Below, piece after piece: positions 35,711 to 44,408 of a stretch of DNA of 64,000 bases. Each line of letters begins with the position of its first letter. Position 1 is the stretch's first letter. The stretch comes from Poseidonocella sp. HB161398 (lineage in GTDB: Bacteria > Pseudomonadota > Alphaproteobacteria > Rhodobacterales > Rhodobacteraceae): positions 1 to 64,000 of the forward strand of contig NZ_VATA01000001.1 in assembly GCF_005870025.1 (NCBI RefSeq), given 5' to 3'. The notes under the pieces were generated by a model that saw only the letters and a program-made list of their open reading frames with translations, did no database searches and was not told the origin of the DNA. A program made the position numbers and the translations under genes.

Positions 35711-36925
35711 ATGGCCGTCACCGACCGGATCATGACGCGCGAGGGCCCGTCCCAGATCGCGCTCCTCGCCGCGCTGACTGCGCTCTATGCGGGCTTCGGC
35801 GCCGTGCTCGGGCTGATCCAGGGGGGGCTGCCGCCGCTCCTGATGGCCGCGGGGATGGGGACCGGGGCGGCGGGGCTCGCCTACGGGTTCTACATGCCCT
35901 TCGGGCTCGCCTTCCTCTGGGCGCCCTGGATCGACTGCTGGCGGCTGCCCCTCGTCTCGCGCTTCGGCGCGCGCCGGGGCTGGATCGTGGCGACCCAGGC
36001 GCTGACGATCCTCGCCGTGGCCGGGGTCGCGCTGGTGCCGGGCGATGCCATCGCCCTGCTGATCGCCCTGGGCTTCCTGGCGGCCTTCTCCATGGCGACG
36101 ATGGATCTGGCGCTCGACGGGCTCGCGGTGGAGCGGATCGCGCCGCAGGCGCGCAACTGGGCGGCGGGGCTGAAGCTGGCGGCGCTGGCCTCGGGCTCGA
36201 TGTTCGGCGGCGGGCTCCTGGTGGCGCGCTTCGCGGACTGGGGACGCGAGACCAGCTTCCTCGTCCTGGCGGCGCTTCTCGCGGTGCTGCTCCTGCCGGT
36301 GCTCGCCCTCGGCCTGCCCGAGCGGCCGGCGCGGGAGGAGAGCGCCCATGCCAGCCTGCTGCGGCTCCTCAGGGACCCCGAAAGCCGCGCGCGGCTCCTG
36401 CGGCTGGTGGCGATCTGCGCGGTGATCTTCCCGGCAAGCGGGCTCAACCGGCTGATGCTGGTGGCGATCGGCGTGCCGCTCGGCCAGATCGGCTGGGTGG
36501 TGGGCACGCTCGGCCCGGCGGGGATGATCGCCGCCTCGGCCCTGGCGATCCCGCTGATGAACCGGGCGGGCCACCGCCGCAGCCTGCTGGTCTTCGGCGC
36601 GGTCAGCCTGGCGGCGATCCTGCTCATGCTCTGGGGCGTGATCCTGGGCGACACCCGTCCGGCGCTTGCCGGCGCGGTGGTGATCGGCGGCTCGGTCGGC
36701 GGCATCTTCGTCGTCTATGCCGCGATGATCCTCGGCTGGGCCAGGGGGGCGCAGCCGGTCACCGACTATGCCGCCTATTACGGGATCGGCCGGTTCATCG
36801 CCGCCGTCGCCATGCTGCTGAGCGCGCAGCTGGCCAGATACATCGACTGGACGTGGTATTTCGCGGTGCTTGCCCTGCTCTTCGTCCTGCTCATGGCGCA
36901 TTTCAGCACAAAGGTGGAGACATGA
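35711..36925 (+). CDS. MFS transporter, probable siderophore permease
   Basis: 404 residues with 12 membrane helices. It resembles the AmpG/RhtX-FptX group (YGFYMPFGLAFLWAPWIDCWR; MATMDLALDGLAVERI), a group that includes inner-membrane permeases for intact ferri-siderophores. It starts two bases after the receptor's stop. It likely takes the siderophore across the inner membrane in place of an ABC transporter. The following gene overlaps by four bases. Confidence 0.85.
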   Translation: MAVTDRIMTREGPSQIALLAALTALYAGFGAVLGLIQGGLPPLLMAAGMGTGAAGLAYGFYMPFGLAFLWAPWIDCWRLPLVSRFGARRGWIVATQALTILAVAGVALVPGDAIALLIALGFLAAFSMATMDLALDGLAVERIAPQARNWAAGLKLAALASGSMFGGGLLVARFADWGRETSFLVLAALLAVLLLPVLALGLPERPAREESAHASLLRLLRDPESRARLLRLVAICAVIFPASGLNRLMLVAIGVPLGQIGWVVGTLGPAGMIAASALAIPLMNRAGHRRSLLVFGAVSLAAILLMLWGVILGDTRPALAGAVVIGGSVGGIFVVYAAMILGWARGAQPVTDYAAYYGIGRFIAAVAMLLSAQLARYIDWTWYFAVLALLFVLLMAHFSTKVET

Positions 36926-37350
36926 CCTCCGGACCCCTCCCGCAGGACAGCCTGCCCGATCTCTTCGACATCCGCGACTGGCCGGTCGCCCGCATCCGCT
37001 TCCCGCAGCTCGGCGAGCCGGGCCGGGTGACGCGGCTGACCGAGGGGATGGACATGCTGATCGCCCGCGGCGAGCCCTTCAGCGTGATGTGGTACGTCGC
37101 CGATCACGACCCCGAGGACGAGCCCCGGGACGACGACCGCGCCGCGCATGTCTGGCTGAAGCGCGTCCGCAGGGATCTCGACCGGCTGGTGCAGGGCTAT
37201 GCCTATGTCGTGCCCAACGACAAGATGCACGCCATCCTGCACGAGCGCGTGGAGAAGGTCGCCTCGAAGCTCTTCAGCTTCCCGATCTTCGTCACGCTCG
37301 ACGAGGCCGAGGCGCTGTCCCGCGCGCAGGGCTGGACCGCCGCGGCCTAG
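36922..37350 (+). CDS. Hypothetical protein coupled to siderophore permease
   Basis: 142 residues, no signal peptide. It begins MTSGPLPQDSLPDLFDIRDW, contains SVMWYVADHDPEDEPRDDDR and AYVVPNDKMHAILHERVEK. I do not recognise a family. The ATG overlaps the stop of the MFS gene (ATGA), so it is the last gene of the iron-uptake operon and probably acts in the cytoplasm on the imported complex or on regulation. Confidence 0.7.
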   Translation: MTSGPLPQDSLPDLFDIRDWPVARIRFPQLGEPGRVTRLTEGMDMLIARGEPFSVMWYVADHDPEDEPRDDDRAAHVWLKRVRRDLDRLVQGYAYVVPNDKMHAILHERVEKVASKLFSFPIFVTLDEAEALSRAQGWTAAA

Positions 37351-37362
37351 GCCGCCGCATCG

Positions 37363-37387
37363 CCCTGGCCGGTCCGGCCGGTCAGGG
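37363..37387. terminator. Hairpin between convergent operons
   Basis: CCCTGGCCGG and CCGGTCAGGG (one mismatch) with a five-base loop, located between the iron operon (ends 37350) and the minus-strand catabolic cluster (ends 37382). Probably bidirectional. Confidence 0.4.
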
Positions 37388-37879
37388 ACCGCTCCAGTCC
37401 GCGCGCAGGAGCGCCATCAGGTGGAGATCCGCCAGGCTGCCATCGGGCAGCCGCAGCACCTGCCGCATCAGCCCCTCCTCGGCGAAGCCGCAGCGCGCGT
37501 AGAGGCGGCGCGCGGGCAGGTTCGAGGGCAGCACGTCGAGCGCGATCCGCGCGACCCCGGGCATGGCGAAGACCTCCCGGCAGATAGCCTCGAGCGCCGC
37601 CCGGCCCAGCCCCCTGCCGCGTTCGGCCATGGCGAAGCGCGCGAGCGTCACGTTGTTCGGCCGCTCCGCGTCCTGGCGGAGCACCGCGAAGCCCGCGGGC
37701 CGGCCGGCCTGTTCCGCGATGACATAGCGGGTTCCGGGCGCGGCCATGGCGCGGGCATGCGCCCCGGCCGCGAATGTGCCGACCAGCGCGGGATAGCCCG
37801 GCAGCCGCTCCACCGACATGACAAAGCCGATATCCGCGTCCGAAGCGGTGCGCAGCGCCATCTCCGCGGCGCTGCTCAC
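37382..37879 (-). CDS. GNAT-family N-acetyltransferase
   Basis: 165 residues from a GTG that overlaps the AbrB stop (GTGA); ATG 37861 is an alternative but its GGAG is too close. Acetyl-CoA-binding loop region RFAMAERGRGLGRAALEAI (about 90-108), then IALDVLPSNLPARRLYARCGF, both classic GNAT motifs. The acceptor is unknown. It is the last gene of the long minus-strand catabolic cluster. Confidence 0.85.
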   Translation of the reverse strand: MSSAAEMALRTASDADIGFVMSVERLPGYPALVGTFAAGAHARAMAAPGTRYVIAEQAGRPAGFAVLRQDAERPNNVTLARFAMAERGRGLGRAALEAICREVFAMPGVARIALDVLPSNLPARRLYARCGFAEEGLMRQVLRLPDGSLADLHLMALLRADWSGP

Positions 37880-38961
37880 CGCGGCACCGCCCGGCGCTCG
37901 GTCAGCTGGACGAGCCCGCGGGCCACGAAGGGGCCGAGCCCCGCCACCGCGAAGAGCCGGAGCGTCTGCAGCATCATCACGAAGGTCACGTCGGCATGGG
38001 CGTTGACCGCGATCAGCGCGATCGAGTCGATGCTGCCCGGCACCGTGGCCAGCAGCGCGCTCATCAGATCCACGCCCGCAACAAGCGACAGCAGCCCGCC
38101 CGAAAGCGCGCAGAGTGCCATCAGCAGGAGCGAGGCGGCCACCAGCGCGGGCAGCGCCCGGACCCCGGTGCGGACCAGCTCGGGCGTGACGCGCAGCCCG
38201 ATCTGCGCGCCGAGCGCCAGGAAGGCCAGCGCGATCAGGACGGGCGGCAGGCTGACATTCCAGCCCGCGATGCCCATCGCCGCGGCAAGGCACATCGGCA
38301 CCAGCGACGCCCCGGCCGGGAACCAGCGCAGGTGCCGCGCCGCCGCCACCCCCGCGAGGCAGGCGCCGAGCACGGCGAGGGTCGAGCCCGCATCGGGCGC
38401 CGGCCCCGGCGAGACGGGCATCGCCGCCGCGCCCGAAAGGAACATCGCCGCGACCACCATGGTGGCGATCACCACCATCAGCCGGACCACCTGGATCAGC
38501 GCCACCAGCCGGCTGTCGAGCCCGCGCTCATGCGCAATGGCGATCACGGTGCCCGCCATGCCCGGCAGGAAGCCCCAGATCGACACCTCGCGGTCGATCG
38601 CCGTCCAGCGCCCGCAGGCCAGCCCGACGATGCAGGCGGCCGCGAAGGTCAGCACGACGAAGGCCAGGACCACGGGCAGGTTGCGGCCGAGCCCGGCCAG
38701 CACCTCGGCATCCAGATGCGTGGCGATCAGGCAGCCGAGCACGCCCTGCCCCAGCTGGTGCGCCAGCTTCGGCATCCGCGCGGGGCTGCCCGCCTGGGCC
38801 AGGGCCGCCCCCGCCAGGATCGGCCCGATCAGGAGCCCAGCGGGCAGCCCCGCCCGGGCCAGGACCTGCCCCGCGGCCAGACCCGCGGCCGCGAGCAGCG
38901 CCCAGTTGAGCCACAGCGGCTGCGCCGCCAGGCCGCTGCCGGTCTCGTTTGCGTTCTTCAT
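37876..38961 (-). CDS. AbrB-family membrane protein (PF05145)
   Basis: 361 residues with about ten membrane helices arranged as two similar halves. Family motifs: LPAGLLIGPILAGAAL in the first half, IWGFLPGMAGTVIAIAHERG, and VPGSIDSIALIAVNAHADV in the second half. AbrB-type membrane proteins are of uncertain function; suggested roles are transport of metabolites. Seven bases separate its start from the amidase stop. Here it might export a product or overflow intermediate. Confidence 0.85.
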   Translation of the reverse strand: MKNANETGSGLAAQPLWLNWALLAAAGLAAGQVLARAGLPAGLLIGPILAGAALAQAGSPARMPKLAHQLGQGVLGCLIATHLDAEVLAGLGRNLPVVLAFVVLTFAAACIVGLACGRWTAIDREVSIWGFLPGMAGTVIAIAHERGLDSRLVALIQVVRLMVVIATMVVAAMFLSGAAAMPVSPGPAPDAGSTLAVLGACLAGVAAARHLRWFPAGASLVPMCLAAAMGIAGWNVSLPPVLIALAFLALGAQIGLRVTPELVRTGVRALPALVAASLLLMALCALSGGLLSLVAGVDLMSALLATVPGSIDSIALIAVNAHADVTFVMMLQTLRLFAVAGLGPFVARGLVQLTERRAVPR

Positions 38962-38967
38962 GTCGTC

Positions 38968-40296
38968 TCACACCTGCGCCGGGACCGTCCCGGCCAACCG
39001 GGGCCGCGCCTCGAGCCCCGCCGCCCGGAGGCGATCCTCTACCGCCGCGGCCTGCCGCAGCAGCCGCGCATCCTCGCCGGGGCGCCCGGCGATCTGGACG
39101 CCGACCGGCAGCCCGGCCGGGCCGAGCCCCGCCGGCACCGTGACCGTCGGCAGGCCGAGCAGCGTCCAGCGGATATTGTAGGCTGCCGGACCGGTGGCGG
39201 CGAGCCCCCGCGGCGCTTCGCCCGGGGCCGCCTGGGTCATCAGGAATTCCGCCCCGCCGAAAAGCGCATCGAGATCGCCGAGCGCCCGGTCCCGCGCCGC
39301 GAGCCCCGCCTGCCAGCGCGCCGCGGTGATCCCGTCCTGGCGACGCAGGAAGGCATGGGTCGCCGGGGCCAGCCGGTCCCAGTGGAGATCGCGCTCGGGC
39401 GCGAGCGCCGCAGACGCCTCCCAGGCGAAGACATCCGCCTGGGCCGGGCCGAGCGCCTCCCACCAGGCGGGCGGCCGGACCTGCCGGGCCGCGCCGAGCA
39501 CCGAGGCCGCCCGCTCGGCGACACCCGTCTCTGCCGCGGGCTCGTGGGCGGGCAGGAAGAGCGCCATCGGCGCCAGCGGCAGGGGCGCATCGGGCACCGC
39601 CATCTCCGGCCGCCGCATCGCCACCGAGGCCAGCAGCGCCAGGTCGCGCAGGTCGCGCGCCATCGGCCCGACCACGTCGAGCGAACTGGCCAGCGGCTTG
39701 ACGCCGTGCCGCTCGATCAGCCCGGGCGAGGGCTTCATCCCCGCCACCCCGCAATAGGAGGCCGGGCGGATGGTCGAGCCCGAGGTCTGCGTGCCGAAGG
39801 CCATCAGGCAGAGCCCCGCCGCCAGCGCCGCGGCGCTGCCCGAGGAGGAGCCGCCGGGGGTGCGCTCCGGATCGAACGGGTTCACCGTCGGCCCCGGCGC
39901 GGCGGTGGCGAATTCCGTCGTCACCGTCTTGCCCGCGATGAGCGCGCCCGCCTGCCGCACCAGATGCACGACGGGCGCGTCGCGGGCGGGCTGCCAGTCC
40001 GCGGGATAGGCGGCCGAGCCATGGCATGTCGGCAGATCGGCGGTGTCGATCACGTCCTTGACGCCGAAGGGCACGCCCGCCAGCGGCCCCGCGGCGCCCG
40101 ACGCAGCGGCGCGGCGCAGCGCCTGCGGATCGTGGCAGGCAAAGGCGCGGAGCCAGGGCTCGACCGCCGCGATGCGCGCGATCACCGCCTCGGCCACCGC
40201 CTCCGGCGCCAGCGTCCCGGCCCGGACCGCCGCCGCCACGCCCCGCGCCGTGGCATGTCCCTCCGCGATGTCGCGCGCGGTCGCTGCCGCGCTCAT
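38968..40296 (-). CDS. Amidase-signature hydrolase (second of two)
   Basis: 442 residues. Ser-Ser-Lys triad context: Lys in PFGVKDVIDT, middle Ser in TPGGSSSGSAAALAAG, nucleophile in TQTSGSTIRPASYCG. It cleaves a C-N amide bond; the substrate is not determinable. The ATG overlaps the stop of the first amidase (ATGA), indicating coupling. Only modestly similar to its neighbour, so the two probably act on different amides. Candidate for releasing formate or ammonia from a ring-opened intermediate. Confidence 0.9.
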   Translation of the reverse strand: MSAAATARDIAEGHATARGVAAAVRAGTLAPEAVAEAVIARIAAVEPWLRAFACHDPQALRRAAASGAAGPLAGVPFGVKDVIDTADLPTCHGSAAYPADWQPARDAPVVHLVRQAGALIAGKTVTTEFATAAPGPTVNPFDPERTPGGSSSGSAAALAAGLCLMAFGTQTSGSTIRPASYCGVAGMKPSPGLIERHGVKPLASSLDVVGPMARDLRDLALLASVAMRRPEMAVPDAPLPLAPMALFLPAHEPAAETGVAERAASVLGAARQVRPPAWWEALGPAQADVFAWEASAALAPERDLHWDRLAPATHAFLRRQDGITAARWQAGLAARDRALGDLDALFGGAEFLMTQAAPGEAPRGLAATGPAAYNIRWTLLGLPTVTVPAGLGPAGLPVGVQIAGRPGEDARLLRQAAAVEDRLRAAGLEARPRLAGTVPAQV

Positions 40297-41699
40297 GCCA
40301 CGGCCTCCGCCAGGGCCGGGCGCCGGTGCGCCCAGGGACGTGCCGCCTCGAGCTGGCCCGCGAGCTGGTAGAGCAGCGCGTCGCGGCCATAGGCGGCGCC
40401 GAACTGCACCCCGACCGGCAGGCCCCCGGCGGTCCAGTGCAGCGGCACGCTCATCGCCGGGCAGCCCGAGGCGTTGAACACCGCCGTCAGCGGCGCATGC
40501 GCCCAGAACCGGTCGAAGAAGGCCTCCGCCTCCATCCCCTCCCCGGCCAGCCAGCCCAGGGGCGGCGCGATTTCCGCGGTGGTCGGCGACAGGTAGAGGT
40601 CGAATTCCGAGAAGAACCGCCCCATCGCCCGGCTGGTCTGGTGCAGCAGGCTGACCGCGCCGAGATACTCCGTGCCCGGGACCGCCTGCCCGCGCCGCAC
40701 CCAGTCGGCATTGACGGGCTCGAGCAGCGCCAGCGGGTCGGCGATGCCGCGGGCGCGGGCGAAGGCCGCCACGCCGCGGGCCACGGAGACGGCGGAAATC
40801 GTGAACCAGGCCTCCTTTAGCGCCTCGTTGCCGTAATCCGGCCGGGCGATCTCCACCTCGTGGCCGAGATCGGCGCAGAGCGCCGCCGCCGCTTCGGCGG
40901 CCGCGCGGCAGTCGGGCGCCCCCGAAAGCTCCAGCCCGATGCGCAGCTTGCCCGGCGCGCGCACCACGGCCTCGGCGAAGCGGCCCCCGGACGGCGGGCA
41001 GGCCCAGGGATCGCCCGTATCCGGCCCGTGGGTGGCGTCGAGCATCGCGGCATTGTCGAGGACGCCGCGGCTGATCGCATGCGGGGTCGACATGCCGGCG
41101 ATGCCCTCGGCCTGGGCGGGGCCGACCGGATTGCGCAGCCGCGAAGGCTTGAAACCGAAGACCCCGCAATGCGCCGCGGGCACCCGGGTCGAGCCCGCCC
41201 CGTCCGAGCTCTGCGCCACCGGTACGATCCCCGCCGCCACCACGGCCGCGGCGCCGCCCGAGGATCCGCCGGGGCTGCGCGACAGGTCCCAGGGATTGCG
41301 CGCCGGGCCGTGGAAGGCGCCCTCGGCGGTGAAGCTCAGCGCCAGCTCGGGCGTGTTGGTGCGCCCCATCGGCACGAAGCCCGCCGCGCGCAGCCGCGCG
41401 CCAAGCGTGCTGTCGGCCGGGCTGACCACATCGGCATGGAGCCGCGAGCCCGAGCTGACCGGCGCGCCCTTGATCGCCACGCCGATATTCTTCAGCAGCA
41501 GCGGCACCCCGGCAAAGGGCCCGTCGAGCGTTGCGGGCATCTGCGGCGGGAAGTCGTGCACCACCGCGTTCAGCGCCGGGTTCGCCGCGCGGATCCGTGC
41601 TGCCGCCTCTGCCACGAAATGATCCGGGGCCACGTCGCCCGCACGGACCGCCGCCGCCATCTCCAGCGCGCTCAGAGCATCATAGTCCATCACCGTCAT
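40293..41699 (-). CDS. Amidase-signature hydrolase (first of two)
   Basis: 468 residues. Triad context: LLLKNIGVAIKG, SPGGSSGGAAAVVAAG, and SSDGAGSTRVPAAHCGVFGF. It starts with ATG 41699 overlapping the RibF-like stop; a second ATG at 41690 has GGAAGG nine bases upstream and is equally possible. It belongs to the GatA/AmiE-unrelated amidase-signature family, which includes hydrolases of aliphatic and aromatic amides. Likely an amide-cleaving step of the catabolic cluster. Confidence 0.9.
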   Translation of the reverse strand: MTVMDYDALSALEMAAAVRAGDVAPDHFVAEAAARIRAANPALNAVVHDFPPQMPATLDGPFAGVPLLLKNIGVAIKGAPVSSGSRLHADVVSPADSTLGARLRAAGFVPMGRTNTPELALSFTAEGAFHGPARNPWDLSRSPGGSSGGAAAVVAAGIVPVAQSSDGAGSTRVPAAHCGVFGFKPSRLRNPVGPAQAEGIAGMSTPHAISRGVLDNAAMLDATHGPDTGDPWACPPSGGRFAEAVVRAPGKLRIGLELSGAPDCRAAAEAAAALCADLGHEVEIARPDYGNEALKEAWFTISAVSVARGVAAFARARGIADPLALLEPVNADWVRRGQAVPGTEYLGAVSLLHQTSRAMGRFFSEFDLYLSPTTAEIAPPLGWLAGEGMEAEAFFDRFWAHAPLTAVFNASGCPAMSVPLHWTAGGLPVGVQFGAAYGRDALLYQLAGQLEAARPWAHRRPALAEAVA

Positions 41700-42538
41700 C
41701 CTTCCTGTGTCTGCGTCCCGGCGCCCGCGAGGAGGCGCAGCGCCGCGATCTGTCCCGCTGCCCCGGCAAGGCGGCCGTGCCGGCCCGAGAGATGCAGCGC
41801 CGCGCGGCCGATCGGCTGCCCTGCCGGACCGAGCGCCAGCACCGGCCAGAGCCCGTCCGGCGGCAGGATCTGCAGCGGGTCGAACCCGGCCTGCCCCTGG
41901 GGTCCCGTCTCTGCCAGCGCCAGCTCGACGGGATGGCCCAGCAGCGCCTCCGCCTCCGCGATCCGTCCGGCGCGGATCGCGCTGCGGATCCGGCTGGAGG
42001 AGATGCGCCGCCCCTCCCGGGCGCAGCCCACATCCGCCACCGGATTGACCGAGAAGCCGTGCCGCCGTCCCGCCTCTGCCAGCTGCGCCATGTCCCCGGC
42101 CCTGCCCCGGCCGAAGCGGAAGCCCTGTCCCGCCACCACCGCCGAGACGCCCAGCCCGCAGGCCAGATGCCGCGCCGCGAAGTCCCCCGGGGCAAGCGCC
42201 GCGAAACCGGCATCGAAGCGGGGCGCGTAGATCACCTCGGCGCCGGCCCCGGCCAGCAGCCGCGCCTGCACGGCGCCGGTCGCGATCCGGAACCCGGCCT
42301 CGCCGCCGAAGAAGCTGCGCGGATGGGGATCGCATTGCATCGCCGCCAGCGGCACGCCCCGCCCCGCGGCCAGCGCCGCGCCCTTGCGGAAGAGCGCCAG
42401 ATGCCCGGGATGCAGCCCGTCGAAATTGCCCAAGAGCAGCACCGCGCCGCGCAGGTCCGGGGGCGCCCGGCGCGTGCCGTCGAGCACCGGCGGCGCCGCG
42501 GCCACCGGCCTGCCCCGCAGCTCAGGCCAGGGTCGCAT
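41696..42538 (-). CDS. RibF-like FMN adenylyltransferase lacking a riboflavin kinase domain
   Basis: 280 residues. The nucleotidyltransferase domain of bifunctional RibF is clear: GNFDGLHPGHLALF at residues 37-50, a CDPHPRSFF segment, and SSSRIRSAIRAGRIAEAEALLG. RibF proteins continue with a riboflavin kinase domain of about 125 residues; here only about 60 unconserved residues remain. It should make FAD from FMN and ATP. It overlaps its upstream neighbour by 17 bases and its downstream neighbour by four, so it is firmly embedded in the cluster, which encodes an FAD-using monooxygenase. Confidence 0.82.
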   Translation of the reverse strand: MRPWPELRGRPVAAAPPVLDGTRRAPPDLRGAVLLLGNFDGLHPGHLALFRKGAALAAGRGVPLAAMQCDPHPRSFFGGEAGFRIATGAVQARLLAGAGAEVIYAPRFDAGFAALAPGDFAARHLACGLGVSAVVAGQGFRFGRGRAGDMAQLAEAGRRHGFSVNPVADVGCAREGRRISSSRIRSAIRAGRIAEAEALLGHPVELALAETGPQGQAGFDPLQILPPDGLWPVLALGPAGQPIGRAALHLSGRHGRLAGAAGQIAALRLLAGAGTQTQEG

Positions 42539-43184
42539 ACCAGCCGAGCACCTCGTCCACGCCGACGCAATCGGCATATTTCTTGTGCATGTCGTAGAGA
42601 TTGGCGAAATGCGGGCTCTCGTGCAGATCGGCCACGCATTCGACCGGCACGATCGTGCGGAAGCCGCGCGACAGGCTGTCGACCACGGTGGCGCGCACGC
42701 AGCCCGAGGTCGAGCCGCCGGTGACGATCACCGTGTCGATCCCGTGGTGGATCGCCAGCGAGGTCAGGTGGGTCTCGTAGAAGGCCGAGGGCATCTTCTT
42801 GTTGAGGACGACATCGCCCTCCACGACCTCCAGCCGGGGGTCGAGCGCGGCGCGCGGCGAGCCGATCTTGATGTTCTGCAGGCTGTCGGGCGTGTCGGTG
42901 CGGGTGCCGAACATGCCGCAATCATCGCCCGAGGGTGAGAAGGCGACATAGGTCCACACGACCGGCAGGCCCAGCCGCCGGGTCTCGGCGGCCAGGCGGT
43001 TGACGTATTCGGTCTGGCGCGGGTCGGTCTCGTAGGCGGTCGCGTAGGTGCCGGGCTGGGTATAGGCGCATTGCAGATCGACATTGATCAGCATCGGCCG
43101 CGTGCCGAAGCCGTAGCGCGGGCGGGCGGGGTTGGCGCGCAGATGCTCGAACATCTGGCGGGCGGTCATCTCGGACAGTTCCAT
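42522..43184 (-). CDS. Isochorismatase-family amidohydrolase, NicF (maleamate amidase)-like
   Basis: 220 residues. Asp36 in MLINVDLQCAYT, Lys129/130 in LNKKMPSAFYETHL and nucleophile Cys162 in GGSTSGCVRATVVDSL form the Asp-Lys-Cys triad of the family. The residues after the Cys (SRGFRTIVPVECVAD, PHFANLYDMHKKYADCV) match the N-carbamoylsarcosine/maleamate amidase branch. NicF turns maleamate into maleate and ammonia in nicotinate degradation. The presence of a NicX-like gene in the same cluster supports this role, but N-carbamoylsarcosine or other amides remain possible. Confidence 0.85.
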   Translation of the reverse strand: MELSEMTARQMFEHLRANPARPRYGFGTRPMLINVDLQCAYTQPGTYATAYETDPRQTEYVNRLAAETRRLGLPVVWTYVAFSPSGDDCGMFGTRTDTPDSLQNIKIGSPRAALDPRLEVVEGDVVLNKKMPSAFYETHLTSLAIHHGIDTVIVTGGSTSGCVRATVVDSLSRGFRTIVPVECVADLHESPHFANLYDMHKKYADCVGVDEVLGWYATLA

Positions 43185-43251
43185 CGGGGCTCCGGGTCTT
43201 CGGGTCTTGATCGGGGGAGCCAGGGCCCTGGCGGCCCCGGCAGGGGGAAAC

Positions 43252-44337
43252 TCAGGCGCGGCTCAGCCAGTCGAGCCAGCGCGGCTGCACTTCCGCGGTG
43301 TTCGCCGCCCACCAGGCCTCGTCGATCTGCAGGTTGCGCGCGGCATTCGCCGGAAAGCCCGGCAGCTGCTCCTGCATGTCGGCGGGGATGTCGCCGTAGA
43401 TCGCGGTATTGGCGACCACGAAGGGCAGCGAGGAGGCATAGGCCAGCATGCCCTCGGGCTGCATCATCCAGGCCAGGAGCTTCTGCGCCTCGGCCCCGCC
43501 GGGGGCGCCTTTCGGGATGGTCCAGTAGGACTGCTCGACGATGCTCTCGTTGAAGGTGAAGTCGATCCTGCCGCTGCGCTTCTTCTCTTCCAGCGTGCGC
43601 GCCAGGCTCGATCCCATCAGGTCGACCTCGCCATTCTGCATCAGCACCGCCCATTGCGAGGTCTTCTGCACCCAGAGGTCGATCTTGGGCTTCAGCGCGT
43701 CGAGCGCCTCGAAGGCGGCGTCGATGTCGATCGGGTAGATCTCCTCGGGCGGCACGCCCGCGGCCATCAGCGCGATCTCGAAGGAGGGGCGCGGCTGGGC
43801 ATAGAGCGCGCGGCGGCCCTTGAACCGTTCGGTATCGGCCCATTCCGTCCAGGTCTGCGGTCCCTCGGCGCCGAAGAGGTCGCTGTTCCAGGCGATCACG
43901 GTGGAGAAGGCGACCGAGCCGATGCCGTAGTCCTTGGCGACCTTCGGGTCGATCGTCTCCTTCGGCACCAGCGAGAAGACCATGTCGTAGTCGATCGGCT
44001 GCAGCAGCCCCTTCTCGATGGCCAGCTGCATCTGCGTGCCCTCGGTGTCGACCAGGTCCCATTCGACATTGCCGACTTTCTCCATGACCTCGAGCTTGGC
44101 CATGTCGGGCAGCGAGGTGGTCGAGACATCGACGCCCGAGACCTCGGAGAACGGGTCGAACCAGATGCGCTGCATCTCGTCGGAATAGTGCCCGCCCCAG
44201 GTGCAGACCACGAGGCTGCCCTTGCCCTTGAGCGCCGAATAGTCCTGCGCGAGCCCGGGGCGCAGCCCGGCGCCGAGCGCCAGCGCGGTGGCGGCGGTGC
44301 CGCCGAGAAAGCCGCGCCGTGTGGTGAAATCGGTCAT
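43252..44337 (-). CDS. ABC transporter substrate-binding protein, Tat-type signal (PotD-like)
   Basis: 361 residues. The N-terminus has a twin-arginine motif (TTRRGFLGG) before a hydrophobic core and LAQD cleavage region, so export is probably by Tat. The rest is a PotD/family-1 type binding fold: VVCTWGGHYSDEMQR, VEWDLVDTEG, YGIGSVAFSTVIAWN, NESIVEQSYWTIPKG. It is closely related to the next binding protein (44409), including the shared ending RWLDWLSR. It delivers the cluster's substrate to the PotBC-type permeases. Confidence 0.92.
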   Translation of the reverse strand: MTDFTTRRGFLGGTAATALALGAGLRPGLAQDYSALKGKGSLVVCTWGGHYSDEMQRIWFDPFSEVSGVDVSTTSLPDMAKLEVMEKVGNVEWDLVDTEGTQMQLAIEKGLLQPIDYDMVFSLVPKETIDPKVAKDYGIGSVAFSTVIAWNSDLFGAEGPQTWTEWADTERFKGRRALYAQPRPSFEIALMAAGVPPEEIYPIDIDAAFEALDALKPKIDLWVQKTSQWAVLMQNGEVDLMGSSLARTLEEKKRSGRIDFTFNESIVEQSYWTIPKGAPGGAEAQKLLAWMMQPEGMLAYASSLPFVVANTAIYGDIPADMQEQLPGFPANAARNLQIDEAWWAANTAEVQPRWLDWLSRA

Positions 44338-44408
44338 GTCGTCCTGTCCTTCTGGATGTCGCTGCGATCTGCGGAAGGCCCCGGGCGGCACCCCGCCCGG
44401 GGGACGGG

